Origin: Flavobacterium sp. KMS
GTDB lineage: Bacteria > Bacteroidota > Bacteroidia > Flavobacteriales > Flavobacteriaceae
Assembly: GCF_000813005.1 (NCBI RefSeq)
Contig: NZ_JSYP01000015.1
Span: 62,001 to 126,000, forward strand
Reading direction: 5' to 3'
DNA length: 64,000 nucleotides
This document shows positions 55,066-63,016 of this stretch, one piece after another. The notes beneath the pieces were generated by a model, which was not told the origin of the DNA, ran no database searches, and saw only the letters and a list, made by a program, of their open reading frames with translations. Made by a program: the position numbers and the translations under genes. Position 1 is the stretch's first letter. Each line of letters opens with the position of its first letter.

Positions 55066-55103
55066 AAAAAAAGGTGTTCATCATTACAATGAACACCTTT
55101 TTT
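55066..55103. terminator. Bidirectional terminator between convergent genes
   Basis: AAAAAAAGGTGTTCAT (55066-55081) and ATGAACACCTTTTTT (55089-55103) form a long stem with A-tract and T-tract on each side, so it can serve both the SAM enzyme gene and the alcohol dehydrogenase gene. Confidence 0.88.
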
Positions 55104-55118
55104 AGTTTTTAGAATTCT

Positions 55119-56174
55119 CTAGTTTTTAAGAGAAGCCATGTCTATTACAAAACGGTATTTTATATCACCTTTTAATAATCTTTCGTAAGCATTATTTACA
55201 TCATTTACGCCAATAATTTCTATATCTGCGGTGATGTTATGTTTCGCGCAAAAATCAAGCATTTCCTGAGTTTCGGCAATTCCACCAATAAGAGAACCAG
55301 AGAAACTTCTTCTTCCTAATATAAGACTAAATGAAGTTACAGGAAGTGGATCCATCGGAGCACCAACTAATGTAAGCGTTCCATCTACTCTAAGTAAATT
55401 TAAATACGCATCGATATCATGTTGAGCCGATACACAATCTAAAATAAAATGAAGGCTTTTAGCGTGTTTAGCCATTTGTTCGGCATCGCTAGATAATACT
55501 ACTTCGTCTGCTCCCAAACGTTTAGCATCTTCAGTTTTAGATAATGAAGTAGTAAAAACTACAACATGAGCGCCCATTGCTTTTGCAATTTTAATTCCCA
55601 TGTGTCCTAAACCACCAATACCTACAATACCTACTTTTTGTCCAGGACCAACTTTCCAGTGTTTTAAAGGAGAATAAGTTGTAATACCAGCACAAAGTAA
55701 AGGTGCAACACCAGCAAGATCTAATTTATCGGATATATGAAGAACAAAATTTTCATCTACAACAACACTCTCAGAGTATCCACCAAACGTTTGTCCACCT
55801 AAATGTTTATCCGGAGAATCAAATGTAAGTGTACTTCCTGAATCGCAAAACTGCTCTAAATCTTCTTTGCAATGTTCACACTCTCTACAAGAATCGACCA
55901 TGCATCCTACTCCAGCTAAATCTCCTACTTTAAAGTTTTTTACATGATCTCCTACTTTGGTTACTCTACCTACAATTTCATGTCCCGGAACTATTGGGTA
56001 TGTCGTACCGTGCCACTCGTTTCTAGCTGAGTGAAGATCAGAATGACAAATTCCGCAATACAAAATATCAATTTCTACATCATGAGCCGTTACCGCTCTA
56101 CGTTTAATGTCTAATGTTTTTAATGGTGCTTCAGCAGCTTCAGTACCAAATGCTTTTATGTTTTTTGTTTCCAT
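55119..56174 (-). CDS. NAD(P)-dependent zinc alcohol/aldehyde dehydrogenase (YahK/AdhC-like)
   Basis: 351 residues. Catalytic zinc ligands are in YCGICHSDLHS and PGHEIVG. The structural-zinc cysteines are in GCMVDSCRECEHC with a later Cys, and the nucleotide fold is VGIVGIGGLGHMGIKIAKAM. Members reduce a broad range of aldehydes with NADPH. It lies in a run with two cupin genes and an AraC regulator on the same strand, suggesting an aldehyde/quinone-response cassette. Confidence 0.93.
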   Translation of the reverse strand: METKNIKAFGTEAAEAPLKTLDIKRRAVTAHDVEIDILYCGICHSDLHSARNEWHGTTYPIVPGHEIVGRVTKVGDHVKNFKVGDLAGVGCMVDSCRECEHCKEDLEQFCDSGSTLTFDSPDKHLGGQTFGGYSESVVVDENFVLHISDKLDLAGVAPLLCAGITTYSPLKHWKVGPGQKVGIVGIGGLGHMGIKIAKAMGAHVVVFTTSLSKTEDAKRLGADEVVLSSDAEQMAKHAKSLHFILDCVSAQHDIDAYLNLLRVDGTLTLVGAPMDPLPVTSFSLILGRRSFSGSLIGGIAETQEMLDFCAKHNITADIEIIGVNDVNNAYERLLKGDIKYRFVIDMASLKN

Positions 56175-56248
56175 AGTTTTATAGTTATATTTAATTCTTG
56201 TTTACAAACAAATTTAAACTCAGTTTTTAAATAGATTCATTGCTAAAA

Positions 56249-56653
56249 TTATTTAGAAAAACTGTTGTATTCTTCATCAGTAACTTGTTCCATCCAAGTT
56301 CCTATGCCTTTATCAATCTCGGTAATAATTGCTATATGCGAGAATCGACTATTTGGTGTTGCGCCATACCAATGTACTACCCCTGGCAAAATGGTAAGAA
56401 CTTCTCCTTTATGAACCAATCGTATTGGTGTACCTCTTTCCTGAAAATATCCAACACCTTCAGTCGCAACAAGCAATTGCAAAGCCGAGTTAGTATGCCA
56501 ATTATTTCTAGAACCTGCCTCAAAAGCAACTTCTTTTATAGTAGTATTACGTGGCTGAATATCGCTAGTACGTTTTTTATAAGAAACCTCACCAGTAGTA
56601 TATTTATTAGGGACTATTCCTTCTTCGATAACTGTTGTATAATGTGTTGACAT
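56249..56653 (-). CDS. Small cupin-domain protein, copy 1
   Basis: 134 residues. Single cupin barrel with metal ligands in AGSRNNWHTNSA (second His replaced by Asn) and in VLTILPGVVHWYGATP. The other cupin next door keeps both histidines (NNWHTHPGG). Enzymes of this kind convert unstable aldehydes or lactones, but the activity is unknown. It is upstream of the alcohol dehydrogenase gene by 74 bp. Confidence 0.87.
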   Translation of the reverse strand: MSTHYTTVIEEGIVPNKYTTGEVSYKKRTSDIQPRNTTIKEVAFEAGSRNNWHTNSALQLLVATEGVGYFQERGTPIRLVHKGEVLTILPGVVHWYGATPNSRFSHIAIITEIDKGIGTWMEQVTDEEYNSFSK

Positions 56654-56842
56654 AAATTAGTTATTTGTTGTAGTTTAATTTATTATTTAATGCTAACCCA
56701 ATAAAAATGCAACCAATTTAAAAACAGTAAATTACAAAAATATTCTCTTATAATAATGTAGAGAACAAAAATTTAAGAATTACTTTTTTTAAGCTTGTTT
56801 TTAAATTAATATTGGATGAAACAACACACCTATACCTTAAAA
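56654..56842 (-). other. Short gap between the two cupin genes
   Basis: 189 bp with no ORF or repeat recognised; holds a T-rich run on the plus strand at 56783-56791 but no hairpin. Confidence 0.3.
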
Positions 56843-57259
56843 TTATTTAAAGCTATTGTATTGTTCGTCAGTTACTCTTTCCAGCCAATCTACAATACCA
56901 TTTTGAGTATTAGTACTTATTGCTATATGAGTAAATTCACTCTCTGGAGATGCACCATGCCAATGTTTAACATCTGGTAAAATAGAAACAACATCACCTA
57001 CATTAAGTAACTGGATTGCTTTTCCTTCTTCCTGATAGTACCCTACTCCATGAGTAACTATAAGAACTTGACCTCCGGGATGAGTATGCCAATTGTTTCT
57101 TGCGCCAGGCTCAAAAACTACATTTCCCATAACAACATTTAGTGCGCGATTATCAGGAACAAGAGTTTTTATCCAAGCATTACCAGTAAAATAATCTGCT
57201 GGTGCAGGATCTCCTTTGGGGAAAATTGTAGTATCGATTTGATCTGCTTGATTTTTCAT
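56843..57259 (-). CDS. Small cupin-domain protein, copy 2
   Basis: 138 residues from ATG 57259 (MKNQADQIDTTIFPKGDPAP); the frame extends to 57334 without family support. Cupin motifs are GARNNWHTHPGGQVLIV and VSILPDVKHWHGASP, with the expected three histidines. It is paralogous to the protein at 56249 (NNWHT, SFSEFTHIAI and a shared C-terminus EQYNSFK). It lies directly downstream of the AraC gene's region. Confidence 0.87.
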   Translation of the reverse strand: MKNQADQIDTTIFPKGDPAPADYFTGNAWIKTLVPDNRALNVVMGNVVFEPGARNNWHTHPGGQVLIVTHGVGYYQEEGKAIQLLNVGDVVSILPDVKHWHGASPESEFTHIAISTNTQNGIVDWLERVTDEQYNSFK

Positions 57260-57447
57260 AATTTTTCTGGTTTTATACATCAGATAGAAACTAAATCTAG
57301 AAGTAGTGGTCAATAATAACTTCGACCATATCATTTAGCTAAACAATCTAATATTGGTTAATACTAATTATTTCAATGCAAATTTACTTTGGCAAAGACA
57401 TACAGATATAACGATTATCAAACAAAAAATTAAGAATTTCAAACAAT

Positions 57448-58320
57448 CTACACTCTTAAAGTTTTAGGTATTGTTCCTGTAAGTCTTTTAAAGTAATTAT
57501 TAAAGTAGCTAGGATACTCAAATCCTAACGAATATCCGATATCAGCAATACTCCAATCCGTATGTTGCAAAAGTGCTTTTGCTTCACTAATTATTCTTTC
57601 AGTAATATGTGCTGTGGTCGATTTTCCAGTAATTTCTCTCACCGAACGATTCAGGTGATTTACATGCACAGCAAGATTTTGAGCATAATCCTGTGGTGTT
57701 TTTAACTTAAGCGGTTGGTTCTTGGTTTCTATAGGAAATTGTCTTTCTAAGAGTTCAAGAAAAAGAGTTGTTATTCTCGAAGATGCATTTTTATGCTTAA
57801 AGAAATTTTCCGAAGGTTGCATCTTAAGTGCCTCATGTATAATAAGGTTGATATAATTACGAATTAAATCATCTTTAAATATATAGTCAGTATTTTGTTC
57901 CGAGAGCATTTTCTTAAACATTGTAGCAATAAAACTCTCCTGTTCAGCAGTTAAAGAAAAAATAGGTGTCCCTCCTATTTTAAATAATGGAGATTCGTTA
58001 AGACTCTGAGAACGATCTTGCTTCTTTATAAAATCTTCTGTAAAAACGCAGGCATATCCATTATAAGATGGCGATATAATTTCCCAAGAGTAAGGAATAT
58101 GAGGATTACCAAAAAACAATATAGTACCATCAGTCTCAATACCTCTGTCGGCATAATGAATAAAACTTTTGCTAGTATTAATGCATATCTTATAAAAATC
58201 TCTACGATTATAAGTAGGAATAGCATTAACACCACTTTTTACTTCATACACCTTAAAGCCCTTTAACTTTAAGTCATTAGTAGTAAAATCCGAAGCCTGA
58301 GTAACAATTTGATTATCCAT
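57448..58320 (-). CDS. AraC-family regulator of the cupin/alcohol dehydrogenase group
   Basis: 290 residues. N-terminal cupin-type sensor (about 20-160; GIETDGTILFFGNPHIPYSW) and C-terminal AraC HTH (about 195-290), with EITGKSTTAHITERIISEAK, ADIGYSLGFEYPSYFNNYFK and TGTIPKTLR. It is upstream of and in line with the two cupins and the dehydrogenase, so it probably regulates them. Similar sets occur widely in Bacteroidota. Confidence 0.92.
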   Translation of the reverse strand: MDNQIVTQASDFTTNDLKLKGFKVYEVKSGVNAIPTYNRRDFYKICINTSKSFIHYADRGIETDGTILFFGNPHIPYSWEIISPSYNGYACVFTEDFIKKQDRSQSLNESPLFKIGGTPIFSLTAEQESFIATMFKKMLSEQNTDYIFKDDLIRNYINLIIHEALKMQPSENFFKHKNASSRITTLFLELLERQFPIETKNQPLKLKTPQDYAQNLAVHVNHLNRSVREITGKSTTAHITERIISEAKALLQHTDWSIADIGYSLGFEYPSYFNNYFKRLTGTIPKTLRV

Positions 58321-58415
58321 GCAGCAAAGTTAAGAAAATCAAATATAACTTGATTTAAAATTATTGCAATCAGTTTGTTATTATTTACCACAAAATTAAA
58401 GTATTAAAAACAAAA

Positions 58416-58790
58416 AATCCGTGTCATCCGTGTTTTCGCTTTAGCGAATCCTTATCATCCGCGTACCATTTTCGCAAAGAATTAGCCACAGATTTATAAA
58501 ACAAAAAATCCGTATCATCCGTGTTTTCGCTTTAGCGAATCCGTTTAATCCGCGTTCCATTTTCGCAAAGAGTTAGCCACCGATTTATAAAACAAAAAAA
58601 CAAAAAATCCGTGTCATCCGCGTTTTCGCTTTAGCGAATCCGTTTCATCCGCGTACCATTTTCGCAAAAAGTTAGCCACAGATTTATAAAACAAAAAATA
58701 GAAAATCCGTGTCATCCGTGTTTTCGCTTTAGCGAATCCGCATCATCCGCGTACCCTTTTCGCGAAGAGTTAGCCACAGATTCAAAGGAT
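58416..58790. repeat. Four tandem copies of a 90-99 bp unit
   Basis: Copies start at about 58416, 58506, 58605 and 58703 at the AAATCCGTGTCATCCGTG word. Each holds the mini-hairpin TTCGCtttaGCGAA, then 'atccgcgtaccattttcgc', 'agttagccacagatttataaaac'. Copies differ by single-base changes. No ORF runs through. They sit between the AraC and Crp/Fnr genes, whose transcripts both face left. Confidence 0.8.
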
Positions 58791-58884
58791 TAAAATAATT
58801 CTAATACATACTGGGATTTAAAAACATTGCGAACATTGCGTATCACTTTGCGCCCTTTGCGGTTAAATACCACACAACAAAAAA

Positions 58885-59568
58885 CTAATAAAAATTGGCT
58901 ATTAATGTAAGTTGTTTAAGATCTAGTAATTGTATTTTCCGACCTTCCATCCAGATAAGATTATCTTCTTTAAATTCATGAAGTACTCTTGCCAGTGTTT
59001 CATTTGCAGTACCTGCCATGTTTGCCAAATCGGCTCTGGAAAGCATTATAAAAACCTTTTTTTCGATATCACTTATTTTATATTTATCATGCAATATCAG
59101 TAAACTAAGAGCGACTCTTTCCCTTACAGTTCGTTGAGATAATACAGCCATTAAGTTTGCCATAACACTAAATTCATGACTTAAACTTTTTAATAATAAT
59201 CTGGAAAAAACTACCGAAGTGTTCAGAATATGAATAAAATCGTCTTTAGAAATAAATGAAATGATGGCATTTTCTATAGCAACAGTAGTATCTCCATACG
59301 ATTCCTCGCTTAAAATGGCCGAATAGCCAAAAAATTCTCCAGGATTGTAGATGTAAATTATCTGTTCCCTGCCGTCGTTATCAACTTTGTATTTCTTTAT
59401 TTTACCAACCTTAACATAAAAAATACCTGTAGGCAAAGTTCCTTCAGTAAATATAGCTTCATGTTTGCGATATTTTTTATTATGCATAACCTCTTCGAGC
59501 ATATCCTTATCATCTTCAGGAAGCTCATTTAAAAGATATTGGTTATTAAAAATAAATTTTGATATCAT
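58885..59568 (-). CDS. Crp/Fnr-family regulator without cysteines
   Basis: 227 residues. Cyclic-nucleotide-type sensor barrel (about 20-130; GTLPTGIFYVKVGKIKKY, NPGEFFGYSAIL), a long dimer helix, and a winged HTH with recognition helix SRADLANMAGTANETLARVL. It has no Cys at all, so it cannot hold the [4Fe-4S] cluster of classical FNR. The E-T-L-A-R at the recognition helix keeps the Glu and Arg that contact TTGAT in FNR. A perfect FNR box lies 45 bp upstream, so autoregulation is likely. NO or redox sensing through heme is possible but not shown. Confidence 0.92.
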   Translation of the reverse strand: MISKFIFNNQYLLNELPEDDKDMLEEVMHNKKYRKHEAIFTEGTLPTGIFYVKVGKIKKYKVDNDGREQIIYIYNPGEFFGYSAILSEESYGDTTVAIENAIISFISKDDFIHILNTSVVFSRLLLKSLSHEFSVMANLMAVLSQRTVRERVALSLLILHDKYKISDIEKKVFIMLSRADLANMAGTANETLARVLHEFKEDNLIWMEGRKIQLLDLKQLTLIANFY

Positions 59569-59612
59569 AATAAACTCAAAGTTAAGCTATTTTCTTTCCT
59601 ACTTTGTAAATA

Positions 59613-59626
59613 TTGATTTAAATCAA
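59613..59626. promoter_or_regulatory. Perfect FNR-type box TTGATTTAAATCAA
   Basis: Exact TTGAT-N4-ATCAA and fully palindromic, at 59613-59626 in the gap shared by the Crp/Fnr gene (start 59568, minus) and the GcvH-like gene (start 59746, plus). A TACCTTTG at 59671-59678 fits a -7 element for the plus-strand pair and puts the box centre about 65 bp upstream of its start, as in class I activation. A TAACTTTG (59584-59577) fits the minus side. Confidence 0.7.
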
Positions 59627-59745
59627 ATTTAAGCATCATTTTAGTCGTTATATTCTATTTTCAAGCTACTTACCTTTGTTTTATTCAAAAATTAAGTCAC
59701 ATTATACATTTTATAATAAAATGATATAATATAAAAACAAAAATT

Positions 59746-60117
59746 ATGTTTATTCCTAGAAGTCTTTATTACACTAAAGACCATTTGTGGTTACGAAAAA
59801 TTGGATCATGCGATTTCTATATCGGTATTACAGATTATGCTCAAAAAGAAATTGGAAAAATTGATTCAGTTGAACTAAAACTAGAAAGCAATACTATTAA
59901 AAAAGGCGAAACATGGGGAACTATTTATGGTACAAATAAAACTTTTACCCTTATCTCCCCTTTAGATTGTGAAATCACAGTAACTAATTGTATCTTAGAA
60001 AAAAATGCATCGCATATTAATACCGATTCTTATTATAATTGGCTCTTAAGAGTAGTTATCACAATAGATAACAGTACTTTTTTGACCAATGAAGAGTACA
60101 TACAGCTAACAAAATGA
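59746..60117 (+). CDS. Divergent GcvH-like (lipoyl-carrier) protein
   Basis: 123 residues. It matches the H-protein layout: YYTKDHLWLRK at the N-terminus, ITDYAQKEIGKID, GETWGTIYGTNKTF and SPLDCEITVTN. Lys65 in GTNKTFTLISPL is placed where the lipoyl-lysine lies (ESVKA in normal GcvH). The usual E-S-V before it is missing. It is not with gcvT or gcvP and shares a 4-bp ATGA overlap with the methyltransferase gene. It may be a lipoylated carrier for another, perhaps oxygen- or NO-linked, reaction. Confidence 0.8.
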   Translation: MFIPRSLYYTKDHLWLRKIGSCDFYIGITDYAQKEIGKIDSVELKLESNTIKKGETWGTIYGTNKTFTLISPLDCEITVTNCILEKNASHINTDSYYNWLLRVVITIDNSTFLTNEEYIQLTK

Positions 60118-60710
60118 TTTTTAAAAACCTAAGACAAAATATTGATATCGAAGATAGTACATTTAATCAATTGTACCCAACTCGTATTCAAAGACTTTCT
60201 GAACGACATTGGACACCAGTAGAAATAGCCAAAGTTGCAGCCGATTACCTAGTCGACAAACCTTATAAAAAGGTATTAGACATTGGTGCCGGAGCAGGAA
60301 AATTTTGCTTAGTGGGAGCTGCATCTACAAGAGGCTTTTTTTATGGAGTAGAACAAAGAGAATCACTCATAAAAGTATCTAAGAAAATAGCCGAAAAACA
60401 CGATATAAAAAATGTAGAATTTATTCATTCAAATATCGATCAAATCTCATTTTCAGATTACGATGCGTTTTATTTCTATAACTCCTTTTACGAGAATATA
60501 GATATTACCTGTCCGATAGATAAAATCATACTTCCAGAAAAAGAATTGTTTCACACCTATTCTAATTATGTGAGAGAACAACTCGGCAAAACTCCCAAAG
60601 GCACAAGGCTCGTAACCTATTGGAGTACTTGGGAAGAAATTCCAGAAAGTTTTGACCTCGAAGAATCTGCCTGCGATGGAATATTGAACTTCTGGAAGAA
60701 AAAATCCTGA
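60114..60710 (+). CDS. Class I SAM-dependent methyltransferase
   Basis: 198 residues. Motif I is VLDIGAGAGKFCLVGAAS, followed by a motif II acid in GVEQRESLI and motif IV FSDYDAFYFYNSFYEN. The substrate is unknown. Its ATG overlaps the GcvH-like stop (ATGA), so the two proteins are probably made together and may work together. Confidence 0.85.
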   Translation: MIFKNLRQNIDIEDSTFNQLYPTRIQRLSERHWTPVEIAKVAADYLVDKPYKKVLDIGAGAGKFCLVGAASTRGFFYGVEQRESLIKVSKKIAEKHDIKNVEFIHSNIDQISFSDYDAFYFYNSFYENIDITCPIDKIILPEKELFHTYSNYVREQLGKTPKGTRLVTYWSTWEEIPESFDLEESACDGILNFWKKKS

Positions 60711-60732
60711 TTCTTTATTGCAATTTATACAA

Positions 60733-60769
60733 AAAAACCTGCCCGAAAATGATTTTCCGGGCAGGTTTT
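60733..60769 (+). terminator. Terminator of the GcvH-like/methyltransferase operon
   Basis: CCTGCCCGAAAAT (60738-60750) pairs with 60752-60765 with one bulged base, followed by TTTT. Located 27 bp after the stop. Confidence 0.85.
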
Positions 60770-60793
60770 CTGCTTTAATAATAAAAGCAATAA

Positions 60794-61327
60794 CTATACT
60801 GCTTTATTTAAAACTGCAACAACTTCTTTCCAATTGTTAACCCTTAAATGATGAGTTTGGTTTATATTATGAAACGCCGTAAACATAATAGGTTTTCCTA
60901 TACAATAATCCAGATTCTTAGCATGATCATCAATCATATAATCTGTATTAATAATTCTTTTGCTTCCGCATAAAATAATATTTTCCCATTTTATAAAAGG
61001 AAAATGCTCCTCAAGCCAGAATACTTTTTCAGAAAGAGACATCGGAAACTCCATGGCTGCAGAAACTATAAAAAGCTCATAGTTTTCTTGTAATTCAAGT
61101 AAACTCTCCACAGCATTAGGCATTACAGGTAATGTTCTAAAAAAATTCTCCGAATTTAAAATCCTACGCAAAATAGCTCTCTCCTTAAAAGCTTCCTCTT
61201 CAGTTAGCCCCTGAATACTATCTTTTGTAATCGCAGTTCCAAATTCATTATTATAATACGTGATTAAATGCGCCTCAATATCCGCAAGTACGCCATCCAT
61301 ATCGATAGCAATTGTTTTCTTATTCAT
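60794..61327 (-). CDS. 5'(3')-deoxyribonucleotidase-like HAD hydrolase (NT5C type)
   Basis: 177 residues. HAD motif I IDMDGVLADIEAH (Asp nucleophile and +2 Asp), motif II Ser in FIVSAAME and motif IV YMIDDHAKNLDYC. It would dephosphorylate (deoxy)nucleoside monophosphates in the cytoplasm. It is transcribed divergently from the DeoR regulator, with a shared 84-bp promoter region carrying a perfect palindrome; probably a target of that regulator. Confidence 0.88.
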   Translation of the reverse strand: MNKKTIAIDMDGVLADIEAHLITYYNNEFGTAITKDSIQGLTEEEAFKERAILRRILNSENFFRTLPVMPNAVESLLELQENYELFIVSAAMEFPMSLSEKVFWLEEHFPFIKWENIILCGSKRIINTDYMIDDHAKNLDYCIGKPIMFTAFHNINQTHHLRVNNWKEVVAVLNKAV

Positions 61328-61356
61328 GATAAATTATTTTGCGACAAATTTATGCA

Positions 61357-61380
61357 AAAATTGCAATATATTGCAATTTT
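61357..61380. promoter_or_regulatory. DeoR operator: perfect 24-bp palindrome
   Basis: AAAATTGCAATA followed by its exact reverse complement. A third TTGCAATAT half-site lies at 61390-61398. The palindrome contains the TTG (61361-61363) that, with TATTTTTG 61385-61392 (21-bp spacing), forms the promoter of the DeoR gene, so binding would block it. Confidence 0.65.
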
Positions 61381-61411
61381 AACTTATTTTTGCAATATAA
61401 ATCCGCAACAC

Positions 61412-62161
61412 ATGAAAAAGGAAGAACGTCAGAACGTAATTTTAGAATACCTTTCCAAAGAGCACAGAGTAACGCTAATAGAGCTTAGCGAATACTTAAA
61501 CGTATCCGAAGATACCGTAAGACGCGATGTAAAAGAACTTTCTGATCAGGGATTACTCAAAGCAGTACGAGGCGGTGCAGTAGCTCCATCGCCAATACCG
61601 CTACATTATAGAAATAGAGAAAAACATGACCTCGAAAACAAAAAAATTATTGCCGAAAAAGCAATATCATTCCTAAAAGATGGTCAGGTAGTATTTATCG
61701 ATGGCGGAACAACCTCAGTAGCATTAGTGGCAAGTTTTCCTTACGATTTAAAAATAACAATCATTACAAATAGCTTTCCAGTTGCGGCATTAGTAGAAGA
61801 TTTGCCTAATATCGAACTAATTTTTGCAGGCGGAAAAATGTGCAAAACATCATTTGCAACCTCCAGTATCGAAACAATAGATTTCTTCAGAAACTTTAGA
61901 GCCGATGTCTGTATCTTGGGAGTTTGCAGCATACATCATGAACGCGGAATTACAGGCATTATGTACGATGATTCGCAAATTAAAAAGAACATGATACAAA
62001 ATTCAAATTTTGTTATCGCATTAAGTTCTATCGAAAAAGTAGGAACTGCCGAAGCTTATTTTGTTTGCCCAATCAAAGACATTAATGTTCTCGTAACAAA
62101 TAATGATCCCGAAGACAAACTATTAAAACCTTATAAAGACGCAGGCGTAACAATAGTCTAA
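61412..62161 (+). CDS. DeoR-family sugar/nucleoside-type repressor
   Basis: 249 residues from ATG 61412 (the frame opens at 61268 but that part overlaps the divergent gene). N-terminal HTH with KEERQNVILEYLSKEHRV and VSEDTVRRDVKELSDQGLL. C-terminal DeoRC sensor with IDGGTTSVAL, ITNSFPVA and a phosphosugar-type site. It probably senses a phosphorylated sugar or nucleotide intermediate and represses itself and the nucleotidase gene. Confidence 0.93.
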   Translation: MKKEERQNVILEYLSKEHRVTLIELSEYLNVSEDTVRRDVKELSDQGLLKAVRGGAVAPSPIPLHYRNREKHDLENKKIIAEKAISFLKDGQVVFIDGGTTSVALVASFPYDLKITIITNSFPVAALVEDLPNIELIFAGGKMCKTSFATSSIETIDFFRNFRADVCILGVCSIHHERGITGIMYDDSQIKKNMIQNSNFVIALSSIEKVGTAEAYFVCPIKDINVLVTNNDPEDKLLKPYKDAGVTIV

Positions 62162-62173
62162 TACTATTTATAA

Positions 62174-62250
62174 GGAGCTAATCCAGCCATACACTGTATC
62201 TTTGCTTGCCTAAAGAAGGCAAACAAAGGATGCCGTTACTGTCTGGGCTA
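62174..62250. repeat. Dispersed structured element, copy B
   Basis: GGAGCTA ... CTGGGCTA with central hairpin CTTTGcTTGCC...GGCAAaCAAAG and outer pair CCAG/CTGG. Aligns with copy A (32344-32419) at its ends (ATACACT-TATC, GGATGCCGTT) while both stems have changed compensatorily. Confidence 0.65.
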
Positions 62251-62301
62251 GGACTCCCGTTTTCCTAACAAATATAAGTTTAGACAAATCTTTACTACCT
62301 A

Positions 62302-62337
62302 AAAATCCTTTCAAAATCAAGATTCTGAAAGGATTTT
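62302..62337. terminator. Hairpin AAAATCCTTTCA / TGAAAGGATTTT
   Basis: 12-bp perfect stem with a 12-nt loop, 141 bp after the DeoR stop; it may close the DeoR transcript. A diverged copy of the 8959 palindrome (ACCCTTGTAAAAGTTTAAAA to 62370) directly follows. Confidence 0.55.
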
Positions 62338-62471
62338 ACCCTTGTAAAAGTTTAAAACTTTGACTAAGGTTGTAATGGAGAATTTAATAGTGAATCAAAT
62401 TGCAGAATCAGTTTCAAAATACAACATAACATACAAAATAAAGTCTCCCAGAACTCAACCTAAAATATCGT

Positions 62472-62846
62472 TTAATGAAAAGTAAACTTCTCTTGTTGCT
62501 TTAAAATTCCAATACTAATTTTTCCATTTTTTTTTAAATATGGACTTAAAATAATATATTTCTCTCCGGGATAAATTATACTATAACTAAATGTGGTGTC
62601 TATTAATTTTATTTCTAAGTGATGTATTCCTTCTTCATTTATAAAAACTTTAATCGTTTCATGTGTAGGAACAACATTGGTAGATTTTAAATATATTTCC
62701 TTAACTTTCTTCCTGTCTAAATTTATTTCAACTTTCAAGTCATCGAGCTGGCTATTTTTTGGCTGTTCAATCGAGATTATAAACTCTTTATTAGTACAAC
62801 TTATCAAAAAAAACATCATTATAATTACTATTGTAAACTTTCGCAT
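62472..62846 (-). CDS. Hypothetical lipoprotein
   Basis: 124 residues with lipobox FLISCTNK (Cys17). The mature part is a single beta-sandwich-like domain (SQLDDLKVEINLDRKKVKEI, EEGIHHLEIKLIDTTFSYSI). No family recognised. Isolated gene between intergenic repeats and the efflux operon. Confidence 0.75.
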   Translation of the reverse strand: MRKFTIVIIMMFFLISCTNKEFIISIEQPKNSQLDDLKVEINLDRKKVKEIYLKSTNVVPTHETIKVFINEEGIHHLEIKLIDTTFSYSIIYPGEKYIILSPYLKKNGKISIGILKQQEKFTFH

Positions 62847-62958
62847 TATTGATTAATTTTTTAGAAGTTTTTAAAAATAAATTTAACCTTATAAAAGTAC
62901 TAATTTACTCAACAACAACTTTCATTTTAAAAAACTTCATTTCCATTAAATACACAAA

Positions 62959-62992
62959 AAAACCTCTTGAAATTTTACTTTCAAGAGGTTTT
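62959..62992 (-). terminator. Terminator of the efflux operon
   Basis: AAAACCTCTTGAAA (62959-62972) pairs with TTTCAAGAGGTTTT (62979-62992); on the minus strand it follows the TolC-like stop at 63017 by about 24 bp and ends in T's. Confidence 0.85.
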
Positions 62993-63016
62993 GTAATCTA
63001 AAACAAAATTGCTTTT

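Noticed and set aside
58416-58790. CRISPR array
   Set aside because: Units of about 90-99 bp with no short repeat/variable spacer alternation and no cas genes; the whole unit is repeated.
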